Below are positions 29,950-37,422 of a stretch of DNA of 64,000 nt, one piece after another. The translations under genes were made by a program, and so were the position numbers. The notes beneath the pieces are model-generated. The model had not been told where the DNA came from, made no database searches, and saw only the letters and a list, made by a program, of their open reading frames with translations. The first letter of the stretch is position 1; each line of letters opens with the position of its first letter. The DNA is from Planktothricoides sp. SR001 (GTDB lineage: Bacteria > Cyanobacteriota > Cyanobacteriia > Cyanobacteriales > Laspinemataceae), in contig NZ_LIUQ01000006.1 in the NCBI RefSeq assembly GCF_001276715.1, positions 2,707-66,706 on the forward strand, read 5' to 3'.

Positions 29950-30308
29950 TGGATAAAATCGGAGATAAAATCGGGGATAAAATAGAATATTATCGCCAGA
30001 TTATTCAGTCTGTGTTAGCGGATTATGCGTCTATCCCGATCGCGAATGGCTCGATAGATTGCTACACGGTTTTTGACACGAAACAAGACCACTATCAGGT
30101 AATGAATGTGGGCTGGGATGGGTATCGAAGAGTTTATGGTTGCGTGTTACATTTGGATATTCAAGGGGGGAAAATTTGGGTTCAGCAAAATATGACCGAA
30201 ATGAGAATCGCCCAAAAACTGGTGGATCTAGGGGTTCCTAAGCAAGATATTGTCCTGGGGTTTCAACCTCCTGAAATCCGGCAATATACGGAATATTCAG
30301 TTGTTTAA
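29937..30308 (+). CDS. xisI: XisI family protein
   Basis: Partner of XisH, 123 residues. The family core is visible: YRQIIQSVLADYA, DTKQDHYQVMNVGWDG, RVYGCVLHLDIQGGKIWVQQNMTE and VLGFQPPEIR. The start overlaps xisH by 13 bp, so the two are translationally coupled. The N-terminus is unusual: the sequence DKI is repeated as DKIVDKIGDKIGDKI, made by tandem copies of a 12-bp unit in the DNA (29941-29983). This extends the protein by about 12 residues compared with what I expect of the family. Confidence 0.9.
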   Translation: MDKIVDKIGDKIGDKIEYYRQIIQSVLADYASIPIANGSIDCYTVFDTKQDHYQVMNVGWDGYRRVYGCVLHLDIQGGKIWVQQNMTEMRIAQKLVDLGVPKQDIVLGFQPPEIRQYTEYSVV

Positions 30309-30352
30309 TTTTGTTTTGTTTTGTTCTGTCCGGTGTTGTGAGTAGTAGCCTT

Positions 30353-30553
30353 AAATAACGCGATCGCTTTCTCATGTTTACCGATAAAGATTATGGTCTG
30401 GGTCTAACCAGATAGCGTAAAAAACATTTTCGCTAAAAAATCCATGCACTCTGCCATATTCATTGGCAGAGATTTGAAACTGGTAGGGGGTATTGACTAG
30501 CTGCTCTTCATTAGCAATCCCAAAACCATTGGGTTCAGTTGTATCTTGCCAGT
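30353..30553. repeat. 201-bp duplicated segment, copy 1
   Basis: Matches 31101-31301 with only about four mismatches in 201 bp, as direct copies 748 bp apart. It contains the 3' end of the Panacea-linked partner gene. The right boundary abuts a GTGTAGG tandem tract. Confidence 0.9.
30378..30553 (-). pseudogene. Truncated copy of the Panacea-linked putative toxin
   Basis: Encodes only the C-terminal 58 residues (WQDTTEPNGFGIANEEQ ... WLDPDHNLYR) of the protein encoded intact at 31126-31569. The upstream part has been replaced by heptamer repeat DNA (30555-30642), so no start codon belonging to the gene remains. Only two residues differ from the intact copy, so the duplication looks recent. 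Confidence 0.88.
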
Positions 30554-30554
30554 A

Positions 30555-30642
30555 GTGTAGGGTGTAGGGTGTAGGGGGTAGGGCCGCCATCGGTGTAGGG
30601 TGTGGGGTTCCTCTGCTCGATTGGCGGCTCGATTGGCGGCTC
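30555..30642. repeat. GTAGGGTGTAGGG tract, second copy
   Basis: Nearly the same sequence as 29311-29395, including the CTCGATTGGCGG tandem. It joins the truncated toxin fragment to the HigA-like gene. Confidence 0.75.
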
Positions 30643-30671
30643 CCCTACTCCCGTGCTCCCGTACTCCCGTG

Positions 30672-30980
30672 CTACCCTGCCATACCCACCTCATTCAAAG
30701 CCTCTTGAATCACGCGATCGCTGACTCCCCGACGCTTCAATCCTTGAATAAAATTAGAGACCGTTAAAGAAGGATGACGGCTTTCTAAGTGGTAGAGAAT
30801 TGCCTCATCAGGTAAAGGTGATTCAATTGGATGATGCTTTTTTTCGTAAGCTTCAACCAAGGTGACGAGAATTTCCAAGCGATTGCCCTCTGGGGTATTC
30901 AATTCTGCCTCAAAAAGCCGTTCAATTTCCGCCAACGCTTGACGATAATCTGCCTCAGTTTTTATCGGTTTCAAATCCAT
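30672..30980 (-). CDS. HigA-like N-terminus fused to a RecX-like tail
   Basis: I start at the Met at 30980 (MDLKPIKTEADY), which has an AGGGAGG ribosome site 9 bases upstream. The first 60 residues or so (DLKPIKTEADYRQALAEIE, RLEILVTLVEAYEKKHHPIE) match the N-terminal segment of cyanobacterial HigA antitoxins. After DEAI the expected helix-turn-helix is absent. Instead comes YHLESRHPSLTVSNF followed by LKRRGVSDRVIQEALNEV, which resembles a RecX-type three-helix unit. The 102-residue product could be an antitoxin that lost its DNA-binding part or a distinct family. It sits between the two copies of the duplicated putative toxin end. Confidence 0.6.
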   Translation of the reverse strand: MDLKPIKTEADYRQALAEIERLFEAELNTPEGNRLEILVTLVEAYEKKHHPIESPLPDEAILYHLESRHPSLTVSNFIQGLKRRGVSDRVIQEALNEVGMAG

Positions 30981-31100
30981 ATTAATTAACCTCCCTATCA
31001 ACGTTTTCCGGCCACAAATGTCTCCATTTTTCCCTCGTTACCCGGATATTCCTAGGGAAAAATTAACTAATTTTTAACACAATTAATCAATTGTAGCGAT

Positions 31101-31301
31101 AAATAAGGCGATCGCTTTCTCATGTTTACTGATAAAGATGATGGTCTGGGTCTAACCAGATAGCGTAAAAAACATTTTCACTAAAAAATCCATGCACTCT
31201 GCCATATTCATTGGCAGAGATTTGAAACTGGTAGGGGGTATTGACTAGCTGCTCTTCATTAGCAATCCCAAAACCATTGGGTTCAGTTGTATCTTGCCAG
31301 T
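31101..31301. repeat. 201-bp duplicated segment, copy 2
   Basis: The source-like copy: it lies within the 3' end of the intact gene at 31126-31569 and continues into it. See 30353-30553. Confidence 0.9.
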
Positions 31302-31569
31302 CTATTTTATGACATCGGAGACTTTTACTCTGATTGTTAATCAGTTCTTTCGCATTTAATTGAGATAAATCGCGCAGTCTCCGCAAGAGAGAAGCTAGAT
31401 ATCTGGCGTCCCTCTTACCTATGGAAAATTTTTCTTTATCATCCTGATAATACCGGAAAGAAAAACTAATTCCTTCCGGTATTTTTATCTCCCCTACATT
31501 TCTTCCGGCTGAAGATGGCTGAATGCGGATATCAGTGTCTTGTCTTTTTTTATTCTTCTTCGATGACAC
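31126..31569 (-). CDS. Putative toxin paired with a Panacea antitoxin
   Basis: A 147-residue product not firmly recognised. The first part is basic and low in complexity; the middle holds FSFRYYQDDKEKFSIG and ARYLASLLRRLRDLSQL; the end holds NTPYQFQISANEYGRVHGF and FYAIWLDPDHHLYQ. The start is GTG and lies inside the end of the upstream gene (20-bp overlap), so translation is coupled. The upstream gene encodes a Panacea/SocA-domain protein, a domain known as an antitoxin that pairs with many unrelated toxins. By position this is the toxin. Its last 58 residues are duplicated 748 bp away. Confidence 0.65.
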   Translation of the reverse strand: MSSKKNKKRQDTDIRIQPSSAGRNVGEIKIPEGISFSFRYYQDDKEKFSIGKRDARYLASLLRRLRDLSQLNAKELINNQSKSLRCHKIDWQDTTEPNGFGIANEEQLVNTPYQFQISANEYGRVHGFFSENVFYAIWLDPDHHLYQ

Positions 31570-32026
31570 GGGTTTTGTAAAAGTTTCTCATTAACTCCTT
31601 AGTAATAATAGCATGAGAAGGTTCATCTTTTGGCAAGTCACCTCTGGCATTAATCCAAGGGTCTTCGCGGCGCACCATCAACTCTAACTCATAAGCGTCC
31701 AGAAAAAAATAATCGTCAGCTAACTCGTCTAAAAACTTTTGGACATCTTCTGAGAATTCGGGTTTTTCGACTTCTTTCAGAATGGGTTTAAACCCGAATT
31801 GTTCTTTGTATTCATAAAATAAAGCGGGGATAGTCGGCCCATGCATCCAGGCTTCAAAGTCTTCCTCAAATAGAGGTGTATCTTCAAAGGCTAAATACCA
31901 GGCTTGGGCATAGTATAAGAGTTTTTGCAGTTTTTGATTGCTGAGGTAAGAACCTACATCATTGGCAAACCAGATGAAGTAATCAGCGAGTTTGGCTGCG
32001 GTGGTTACGGGGGCGATCGTGGTCAT
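31550..32026 (-). CDS. Panacea (SocA/DUF4065) domain antitoxin
   Basis: The 158-residue product matches the Panacea domain (also called SocA or GepA-like): AAKLADYFIWFANDVGSYLSNQKLQKLLYYAQAWYLAF, FEAWMHGPTIPALFYEY, and a C-terminal helix pair. In PanAT modules this domain neutralises diverse toxins. The downstream gene overlaps by 20 bp and is its likely partner. An inverted repeat of the GCTTCGCCCC family lies upstream at 32133-32202. Confidence 0.85.
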   Translation of the reverse strand: MTTIAPVTTAAKLADYFIWFANDVGSYLSNQKLQKLLYYAQAWYLAFEDTPLFEEDFEAWMHGPTIPALFYEYKEQFGFKPILKEVEKPEFSEDVQKFLDELADDYFFLDAYELELMVRREDPWINARGDLPKDEPSHAIITKELMRNFYKTRVIEEE

Positions 32027-32132
32027 ATAAATTCACTGAATTAGTTGGATAATTTTGATAATAATTATAATAGCACAATGCGCGGGCCGTTGGAATGAAA
32101 TTGGCGATTTTGTTTACCAAAAATATCGTCAT

Positions 32133-32233
32133 GGCGAAGCATTTCGGCAGGTAAGTTATGGGTGGTAAGCGGGGATTTTCTGCCGAAATGCTTCGCCCCT
32201 ACAGCCATGATGCAGCCATGATGCAGCCATGAT
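32133..32233. repeat. Inverted repeat plus 11-bp tandem
   Basis: GGCGAAGCATTTCGGCAG (32133-32150) and its complement (to 32202) form an inverted repeat with a 31-bp loop. It is followed by three tandem copies of an 11-bp unit, GCAGCCATGAT, to 32233. It lies between the divergent Panacea and AbrB/PIN modules. Confidence 0.75.
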
Positions 32234-32304
32234 GAAACTGAAATAGAAAAATTTTGTGGTATAATTGTGGTATAATCATCATCGTCAGGAATAATGAAAC
32301 AAAT

Positions 32305-32565
32305 ATGGAAGCCACAATTACGATCGCTTTAACCCCAGAAGGAAATTTAGAACTCCCACCGGAAATTAGAGATAAATTCTCGCAGGGGGAAAAATACTCA
32401 GTGATTACCAATGGAGACACTATTGTTTTTACAAAAGTCCCCACATTTGATTGGGATGACTTAAGAAAACGCCGAGAGCAGTTAGGAGACGATCCGGATC
32501 AGCTTACTACTGAAGAAATTTGTGCGATCGTCAAGGAAGTTCGTCACGAAAGAGCAAAGAAATGA
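32305..32565 (+). CDS. AbrB/MazE-like antitoxin
   Basis: I start at the Met at 32305 (MEATITIAL); the open frame upstream has no family similarity. The 86-residue product has an AbrB-like swapped-hairpin N-terminus (ATITIALTPEGNLELPPEIRDKFSQGEKYSVITNGDTIVF), expected to bind its own operator, and an acidic helical C-terminus for toxin binding. The stop codon overlaps the start of the PIN gene (ATGA, 32562-32565), so the two form a coupled toxin-antitoxin pair. This reading rests on family and context. Confidence 0.8.
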   Translation: MEATITIALTPEGNLELPPEIRDKFSQGEKYSVITNGDTIVFTKVPTFDWDDLRKRREQLGDDPDQLTTEEICAIVKEVRHERAKK

Positions 32566-32987
32566 AAGTAGTTTTAGATACAAATATTTGGGTATCTGCG
32601 GTGATTTGGGGCGGAGTTCCTGATGAAATTGTCCAATTGGCAGAACAAGGAAGAATCACAATTGCCATGTCTCAAGAATTATTGGATGAATTAGAAGGCA
32701 CATTCAATAAAACCAAACTGCAACCCAAGCTAAAAGCTTTAGGTTTAACGGGATCTACTGTAATTGCTCTGATTCGCTCATCTGTTATTTTATATCCAAT
32801 TGATGAATTAAATGTGCCTGAACTCAGAGATCCAGATGATACTATGGTCTTGGCAACTGCGATCGCCTCTCAAGCGGATGCGATTATTACAGGCGATATG
32901 GATTTACGCGTTTTAGCAGAATATCAGGGCATTAAAATCATGGCAGCCCAAGATTTTATTCAACAATATTTTGACCTAGGTTCGTAG
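32562..32987 (+). CDS. PIN-domain toxin (COG1569-type)
   Basis: Putative toxin of the PIN family, probably a Mg-dependent RNase. It starts at the ATG at 32562, inside the 4-bp ATGA overlap with the antitoxin gene. The 141-residue product shows the acidic residues expected of PIN domains: VVLDTNIWVSAV (first Asp), DELE (Glu), DPDDTMVLATAIASQADAIITGDMDL (third and fourth Asp). The catalytic set looks complete, so it should be active. It ends 20 bp from the convergent HTH gene. Confidence 0.88.
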   Translation: MKVVLDTNIWVSAVIWGGVPDEIVQLAEQGRITIAMSQELLDELEGTFNKTKLQPKLKALGLTGSTVIALIRSSVILYPIDELNVPELRDPDDTMVLATAIASQADAIITGDMDLRVLAEYQGIKIMAAQDFIQQYFDLGS

Positions 32988-33007
32988 TGATAACTTTAGG
33001 CTTGACT

Positions 33008-33493
33008 TTATTCTTCCGTTTCGGACTCACAAGGTAATGTTAATCGGATATTGATATCAATTGTCAGTGTATTTTGATTTTCAAAACTCAGATTAACTAT
33101 CTTTAATAATGGTTCTATCGGCAAAGAAGGATTAAATTTATTAGCCTTGACCGCAGACTGAGTTTGACTTTTATATCCCCCTTCTTCCAGCAAATTATTA
33201 ATATTTCTCCAGTTCTTTACCTTCTCATTCGGGACATCGGCCATTATTTTGCAGTATTGATATAAAGTTTTGCACATATAAACTTCCACTCCCTTGGCAC
33301 TCTGCAAAAGTTGGCGGGCGATCTCAGCCGGACTGCAACCGCACAGCAGCCCCCGCAGATAGAGCTTTTCCCGCTCAGTCAGTCCCTTTCTGGCCCGAGG
33401 AGAGCATTTTTGCTTGGCTGCGGCCAGGTCTTGGTACAGCCTTTCTAGATCCCAGTGTTTTGCCGCTTCTGCAAACATCTCATCTTTAGACAT
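33008..33493 (-). CDS. HTH protein with LuxR-like N-terminus
   Basis: A 161-residue product. Residues 35-85 (RKGLTEREKLYLRGLLCGCSPAEIARQLL...GVEVYMCKTLYQYCKI) match the LuxR-like helix-turn-helix found at the N-terminus of many cyanobacterial conflict and signalling proteins (the vWA-MoxR-associated type). The remainder (NINNLLEEGGYK, then a beta-rich end NTLTIDINIRLTL) is not recognised. Such N-termini are usually fused to effector domains; here it stands nearly alone. A degenerate copy of its 5' end and promoter region lies at 33803-33885. It may be a regulator or the remnant of a larger modular protein. Confidence 0.6.
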   Translation of the reverse strand: MSKDEMFAEAAKHWDLERLYQDLAAAKQKCSPRARKGLTEREKLYLRGLLCGCSPAEIARQLLQSAKGVEVYMCKTLYQYCKIMADVPNEKVKNWRNINNLLEEGGYKSQTQSAVKANKFNPSLPIEPLLKIVNLSFENQNTLTIDINIRLTLPCESETEE

Positions 33494-33665
33494 GGCAAGG
33501 GTTTTGGATAATTTGATAGTGTAATGCTAACCGAAAATTATAGCGTATGTTAGCAAAAATTTGCTTAACCTTAACCTCTTTTGGCACTCTTTACCAGCCA
33601 TTACAGCTACAATGTCACACACAGCAGCCCACCCAGAGCGTTTTTCACATGAATAGAGCACATCT

Positions 33666-33773
33666 GTAGGGGCGAAGCATGACCGCATTCGATGGTTAAA
33701 AACAGAAACTTTTTCCGGTCATGCTTCGCCCTTGACTTGATTTGTGGTTTAGCCAGCAGAAAACCCCTGTAGA
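33666..33773. mobile_element. MITE-like element, copy D (one end missing)
   Basis: Contains GTAGGGGCGAAGCATGACC and GGTCATGCTTCGCCC inverted arms and the right-end block ATTTGTGGTTTAGCCAGCAG / AAAACCCCTGTAG. The left TTACAGC end is absent. Confidence 0.5.
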
Positions 33774-33802
33774 GTAAAAAATCCTAGTAATTTTCCTACT
33801 CG

Positions 33803-33885
33803 GCAAAGATATTATTCCTAGACATGACAAGGGTTTTCGGCAATTTGATAGTGTAATCCTAACCAAAACAGATAGTGTGTGCTAG
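33803..33885 (-). pseudogene. Degenerate copy of the HTH gene 5' end
   Basis: Aligns over about 83 bases with 33471-33553 (roughly 17 mismatches), which covers the start codon and upstream region of the HTH gene. The shared core is TAATTTGATAGTGTAAT-like sequence. No further coding match follows, so only the start and promoter region remain. Confidence 0.55.
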
Positions 33886-34141
33886 TTGCTTGATAATTAT
33901 TGTTAGTTTATTATTTTTATAAAGTATGACTTAGGTGGCTGTATTAGCCTCTTGCTCCGTAAAAACACTGAGTTCATGGCTAGAGGGATCTGGACAAATG
34001 TAAATAGTTGTAACAGACCCCGAACTTTTGCATAAAAGTTCGGCTGGAAGCAGAAATACAGGTAAACATTCCCAAAACTTTACTCAACAGCGCAGCGAAA
34101 GGGTTAGGGCGATCGCTAATTTAAAGGTAGTAAACTTTTAT

Positions 34142-35470
34142 ATGTCTGGGAACAATCTAGTTGGACAAACACTTAAAGGACATTACGAGATCACCGAGGA
34201 ACTGGGATCCGGTACTTTTGGAGAAACTTATCTAGCGATAAATACCGAAAAATTTAATGACCCTTGTGTTGTCAAAAGACTGAAACCTCAACATCCATCT
34301 TTGATCCAATGGGTGCAACAGAAATTTGAGGAAGAAGCGAAAACGCTGAAACTGTTAGGAAAACACCCTCAAATCCCAGAATTATTTGCTCATTTCCAAG
34401 AAAATCAAGATTTTTTTCTCGTCCAAGAATATATTAAAGGTGACGATCTCCGCACCCAGTTCGTCTCTGGGGTGCCGTGGCCTGAAAATATAGTGATTTT
34501 TTTACTGAGAGATATTTTAGAAGTTTTAGAAATAGTTCATAAAAATAACGTCATTCACCGCGATATTAAGCCGGAAAATATCAGAATTACAGAGCAAGAC
34601 AATAAGATTGTGCTAATTGATTTTGGTGCAGTTAAGCAAATTACCACCCAAATCTTTAACAGTCAGGGACAAGTAACAAAAACAACTGTGGTGATTGGTA
34701 CACCGGGCTATATGCCGATGGAACAAATGAAAGCAAATCCTATGCTATGCAGTGATGTTTATGCGGTGGGAATGATTGGCATTGAAGCTCTTACTGGCAT
34801 ATTTCCCGCTAATATTCCTATGGATTCGACTGGAAAACCTGAGTGGCGCAATAAAGCCCAGGTGAGTAATGAATTTGCTGCTGTTTTAGATAAAATGGTG
34901 TGTTTATATACGCGCGATCGCTATCAATCTGCATCAGAAGCACTAGAAGCTGTCCGTAAGTTAATCGAATCAACAACACCGCCACCAGTACAACCAGGAG
35001 GAACAACACCAACAGTAATAGCATCACCACCACCTCCGCTACCTACACCACAACCGCCACCGCCACCTACACAATACGCCGGTTTTTCTACGCGATTAAT
35101 GGCGGATATGATTGATAAAACCATCTTAATATTTGGCAGTATAATCTGGGATTTAATCACCCAAACACCAACCAATGATGGTGCAGAATTTTTGGGCAGG
35201 TTTATTGCCACATATGTCATTCTGGGATTTCTCTATTGTCCAATCATGGATAGCTCTAAGTTTCAAGGAACCATTGGCAAGAAGGTGCTGGGAATTGCTG
35301 TCACCGATATCAACGGAAATCAGCTAACTTTTGAGCAAGCCACTAAAAGACATAGTAGTAAATTTTTATCTTATTTAACTTGTTTGATCGGTTTTTTTCT
35401 AGCGGGCTGGACAGGGAAAAAACAAGCTTTACATGACAAAATTTGTGAAACTTTAGTCGTGAGGAAATAA
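34142..35470 (+). CDS. Serine/threonine protein kinase with C-terminal RDD domain
   Basis: Hanks-type kinase fused to a membrane RDD domain. I start at the Met at 34142 (MSGNNLVGQTLKGHYEI), where kinase similarity begins; 38 codons of open frame upstream do not look conserved. Kinase motifs are GSGTFGETYLA (glycine loop), VVKRL (ATP-binding Lys), HRDIKPENI (catalytic loop), DFGAVKQ and GTPGYMPMEQM (activation segment), so it should be active. A proline-rich linker (PPPPLPTPQPPPPP) follows. Then comes an RDD domain with two to three transmembrane helices (FSTRLMADMIDK, FQGTIGKKVLGIAV, KQALHDKICETLVV). The next gene is another RDD protein 4 bp downstream, so both are probably co-transcribed. 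Confidence 0.92.
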   Translation: MSGNNLVGQTLKGHYEITEELGSGTFGETYLAINTEKFNDPCVVKRLKPQHPSLIQWVQQKFEEEAKTLKLLGKHPQIPELFAHFQENQDFFLVQEYIKGDDLRTQFVSGVPWPENIVIFLLRDILEVLEIVHKNNVIHRDIKPENIRITEQDNKIVLIDFGAVKQITTQIFNSQGQVTKTTVVIGTPGYMPMEQMKANPMLCSDVYAVGMIGIEALTGIFPANIPMDSTGKPEWRNKAQVSNEFAAVLDKMVCLYTRDRYQSASEALEAVRKLIESTTPPPVQPGGTTPTVIASPPPPLPTPQPPPPPTQYAGFSTRLMADMIDKTILIFGSIIWDLITQTPTNDGAEFLGRFIATYVILGFLYCPIMDSSKFQGTIGKKVLGIAVTDINGNQLTFEQATKRHSSKFLSYLTCLIGFFLAGWTGKKQALHDKICETLVVRK

Positions 35471-35474
35471 GTAG

Positions 35475-36671
35475 ATGTCTAGAACAAGTCACTATGCCGG
35501 AATTAACAAGCGATTTGTTGCGATTTTGATTGATAGTATTTTCTTGACATTTGCATACCTGCTTGCTGGGGTGAAAGCCCCGGATATTTTTGCTGAAAAC
35601 TTTCAGCCAGACCAAAAATATTTTATATATACTATTTTGACAAGTATTGTAGGCTGGATTTACTTTGCAGGCATGGAAAGTTCGGATCTACAAGCCACCT
35701 TTGGGAAAAGGCTACTGGGCATTATTGTCACCGATACTCAAGGAAATAAAATATCTTTCGCCAGAGCAACAGGTAGATATTTTGCCAAGTCAAGTTGTGT
35801 CCTAGTTTGGATAGTAGCGTTAATTGCTGTATTCATAGCATATAAAGCCGGAGATGACTCCCCTTACTGGGTCGTAGCTTTATTAATATTTCTTGGCGGA
35901 TTGTTATTAGGAACAATTGGCTACCTGATGGCAGCTTTCACCCCAGAAAAGCAAGCTCTCCATGATATTATGGCCAGATGTTTGGTGGTGAATGGCAGCG
36001 GTCAATCCATTACTATTCCCTGGAAGCTTATAATTGGATTGGCAATTGCCGCAATTCTATCTGGACGAATTATAGACGCTATTCCGACAGATACAAATAC
36101 GACAAATACAGGCACGACGGAAATTACCCTGGATCCAGGGAACACAGATACAGACACGACAGGTACGGACACCAAGGTTCCAAGCGAGATAGTAATACCT
36201 CCTGAAGCTAGACAATTTCTTCAAGAAACGCCCTCTCCTACAGAAAACAACCCAAATATTCCTACCTCTGGTAGATTTACTGTTTGTGGCTCTGAGGAAC
36301 AACTTCTTGAATATGACAATGTAGTCATAGACGGTGACTGGAAATTTCAGTTTAGTAATGGAGCAGGCGCTATTCATATAGCAAGAATTAAAATGCAAGG
36401 AGATTCAGGAATAATGAGAGTTGTATTTCCTGACCCTAGTGAAGCGGGTGGATTCGGAAAAGTGCAACAAACAATGCATCTCTATAGATCGTCTCAAGGA
36501 TTAGTTGTGTTAGGCTTTAATCCGATGAATCCTGAGACAGGAAATCCTGTTACTTCTTATCAGCCGGATAAGTTTCTGATTAGACAGGAGTTTGATGGTT
36601 CGACTACGGTGAGAAACTGTGGTGATGGGGGCGATGGTTCACCTGTGAATGTAGAGCCATACCTAAATTGA
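35475..36671 (+). CDS. RDD family membrane protein with extracytoplasmic domain
   Basis: A 398-residue product. Residues 1-175 form an RDD membrane domain (INKRFVAILIDSIFLTFAYLL, TFGKRLLGIIVTD, KQALHDIMARCLVV). A further transmembrane segment near residues 183-195 is followed by a Thr/Asp-rich linker and a C-terminal domain with two cysteines (FTVCGSEEQLLEYDN, TVRNCGDG) that I do not recognise. The start has a GAGGAAATAAG ribosome site and lies 4 bp after the kinase stop. The kinase may phosphorylate this partner, but that is an inference from the operon and the shared RDD domain. Confidence 0.82.
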   Translation: MSRTSHYAGINKRFVAILIDSIFLTFAYLLAGVKAPDIFAENFQPDQKYFIYTILTSIVGWIYFAGMESSDLQATFGKRLLGIIVTDTQGNKISFARATGRYFAKSSCVLVWIVALIAVFIAYKAGDDSPYWVVALLIFLGGLLLGTIGYLMAAFTPEKQALHDIMARCLVVNGSGQSITIPWKLIIGLAIAAILSGRIIDAIPTDTNTTNTGTTEITLDPGNTDTDTTGTDTKVPSEIVIPPEARQFLQETPSPTENNPNIPTSGRFTVCGSEEQLLEYDNVVIDGDWKFQFSNGAGAIHIARIKMQGDSGIMRVVFPDPSEAGGFGKVQQTMHLYRSSQGLVVLGFNPMNPETGNPVTSYQPDKFLIRQEFDGSTTVRNCGDGGDGSPVNVEPYLN

Positions 36672-36703
36672 TTTTTCAGGGATATTTGATTCGTGAGAGA
36701 TCG

Positions 36704-36912
36704 GAAACCGGGTTTCTTGACCAATAAGAAACCCGGTTTCTGCAATAACTTTTATTTTCTAGCAGAGATAGTGTGAAGAAACCCGGTTTCTTGTTTGCCG
36801 AAGCGAGAAAACGGGTTTCTTTGGTAGGCGCGATCGCCCAGAAACCGGGTTTCTTTCTGCCATTGTTATTTTCTAGCAGACATAGTGTGAAGAAACCCGG
36901 TTTCTTTGATCA
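36704..36912. repeat. Cluster of CCCGGTTT palindrome elements
   Basis: At least six GAAACCCGGTTTC-type palindromes, with two copies of the TATTTTCTAGCAGA core between them. It separates the RDD operon from the convergent frp gene and may contribute to termination. Confidence 0.8.
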
Positions 36913-36913
36913 A

Positions 36914-37246
36914 TTAAACGAGTGTCAGCGCTTTGACCTTGGCGATTTTATCGGGACTCAATCCCGCTAATTCTCCAATTTCTAACCAGCCTTCTTTGAC
37001 TAATTGGGCAAAGACAAAAATTAACATCGAATCACGAGAATCATATTTCCCATCCAGGTAATGCCTTCTGGCACTGAGAAAATCATGCAGTTTCCAGAGT
37101 TCATCGGGACTGGTGGCTGCTTCCGCTTGTCGTTTGACCTCTGCCATCATCGAAGCAACTTCACGACGATAGGCAGTATCAAAAGCAGTCTTGACAATTT
37201 TTTCTTCTGTGGGAGACCATTGAGTTTCAGTAAGGGGCATCGTCAA
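36914..37246 (-). CDS. frp: Fluorescence recovery protein (FRP)
   Basis: Accelerates reversion of the active red OCP to the orange form and its detachment from phycobilisomes, ending photoprotective quenching. The 110-residue product has the family length and core: DELWKLHDFLSARRHYLDGKYDSR and LIFVFAQLVKEGWL. Trp51, His54, Asp55 and Arg61 fall at the positions of the functionally important Trp50/His53/Asp54/Arg60 of the Synechocystis protein. It is the third gene of an ocp-crtW-frp set on one strand, the known arrangement for OCP1-type systems. The gap of 176 bp from crtW leaves open a separate promoter. Confidence 0.92.
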   Translation of the reverse strand: MTMPLTETQWSPTEEKIVKTAFDTAYRREVASMMAEVKRQAEAATSPDELWKLHDFLSARRHYLDGKYDSRDSMLIFVFAQLVKEGWLEIGELAGLSPDKIAKVKALTLV

Positions 37247-37422
37247 AATTAATAGTTTTTTGAATTTAAATTGCAGTCAAAGAAGATTACTTTCCTTGAT
37301 ATGAGTAAAAATTATAATAAATATTTGGATGCATAAACTAGGGGATTGGCTGAGAAAATTTCTGGACAGAGAGGAATTTTATGTCAAAACCCTTGCTATG
37401 TATGGATTTCACGGCTGTGCTA

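Larger units (their letters stand above)
33494..34141. other. Gene-free region with a MITE fragment and a degenerate duplication
   Basis: 648 bp between the HTH gene and the kinase gene. It holds the MITE-like copy D (33666-33773) and a degenerate copy of the HTH gene's start region (33803-33885). Nothing else coding was seen. The open frame running into the kinase from 34028 is treated as leader. Confidence 0.6.

Noticed and set aside
29533..30308. XisH/XisI as evidence for a nearby excision element
   Set aside because: No recombinase (xisF/xisA-like) or direct repeat border was found; the family is common outside such elements.
34028..34141. N-terminal extension of the kinase
   Set aside because: No kinase similarity; the Met at 34142 gives the usual start.
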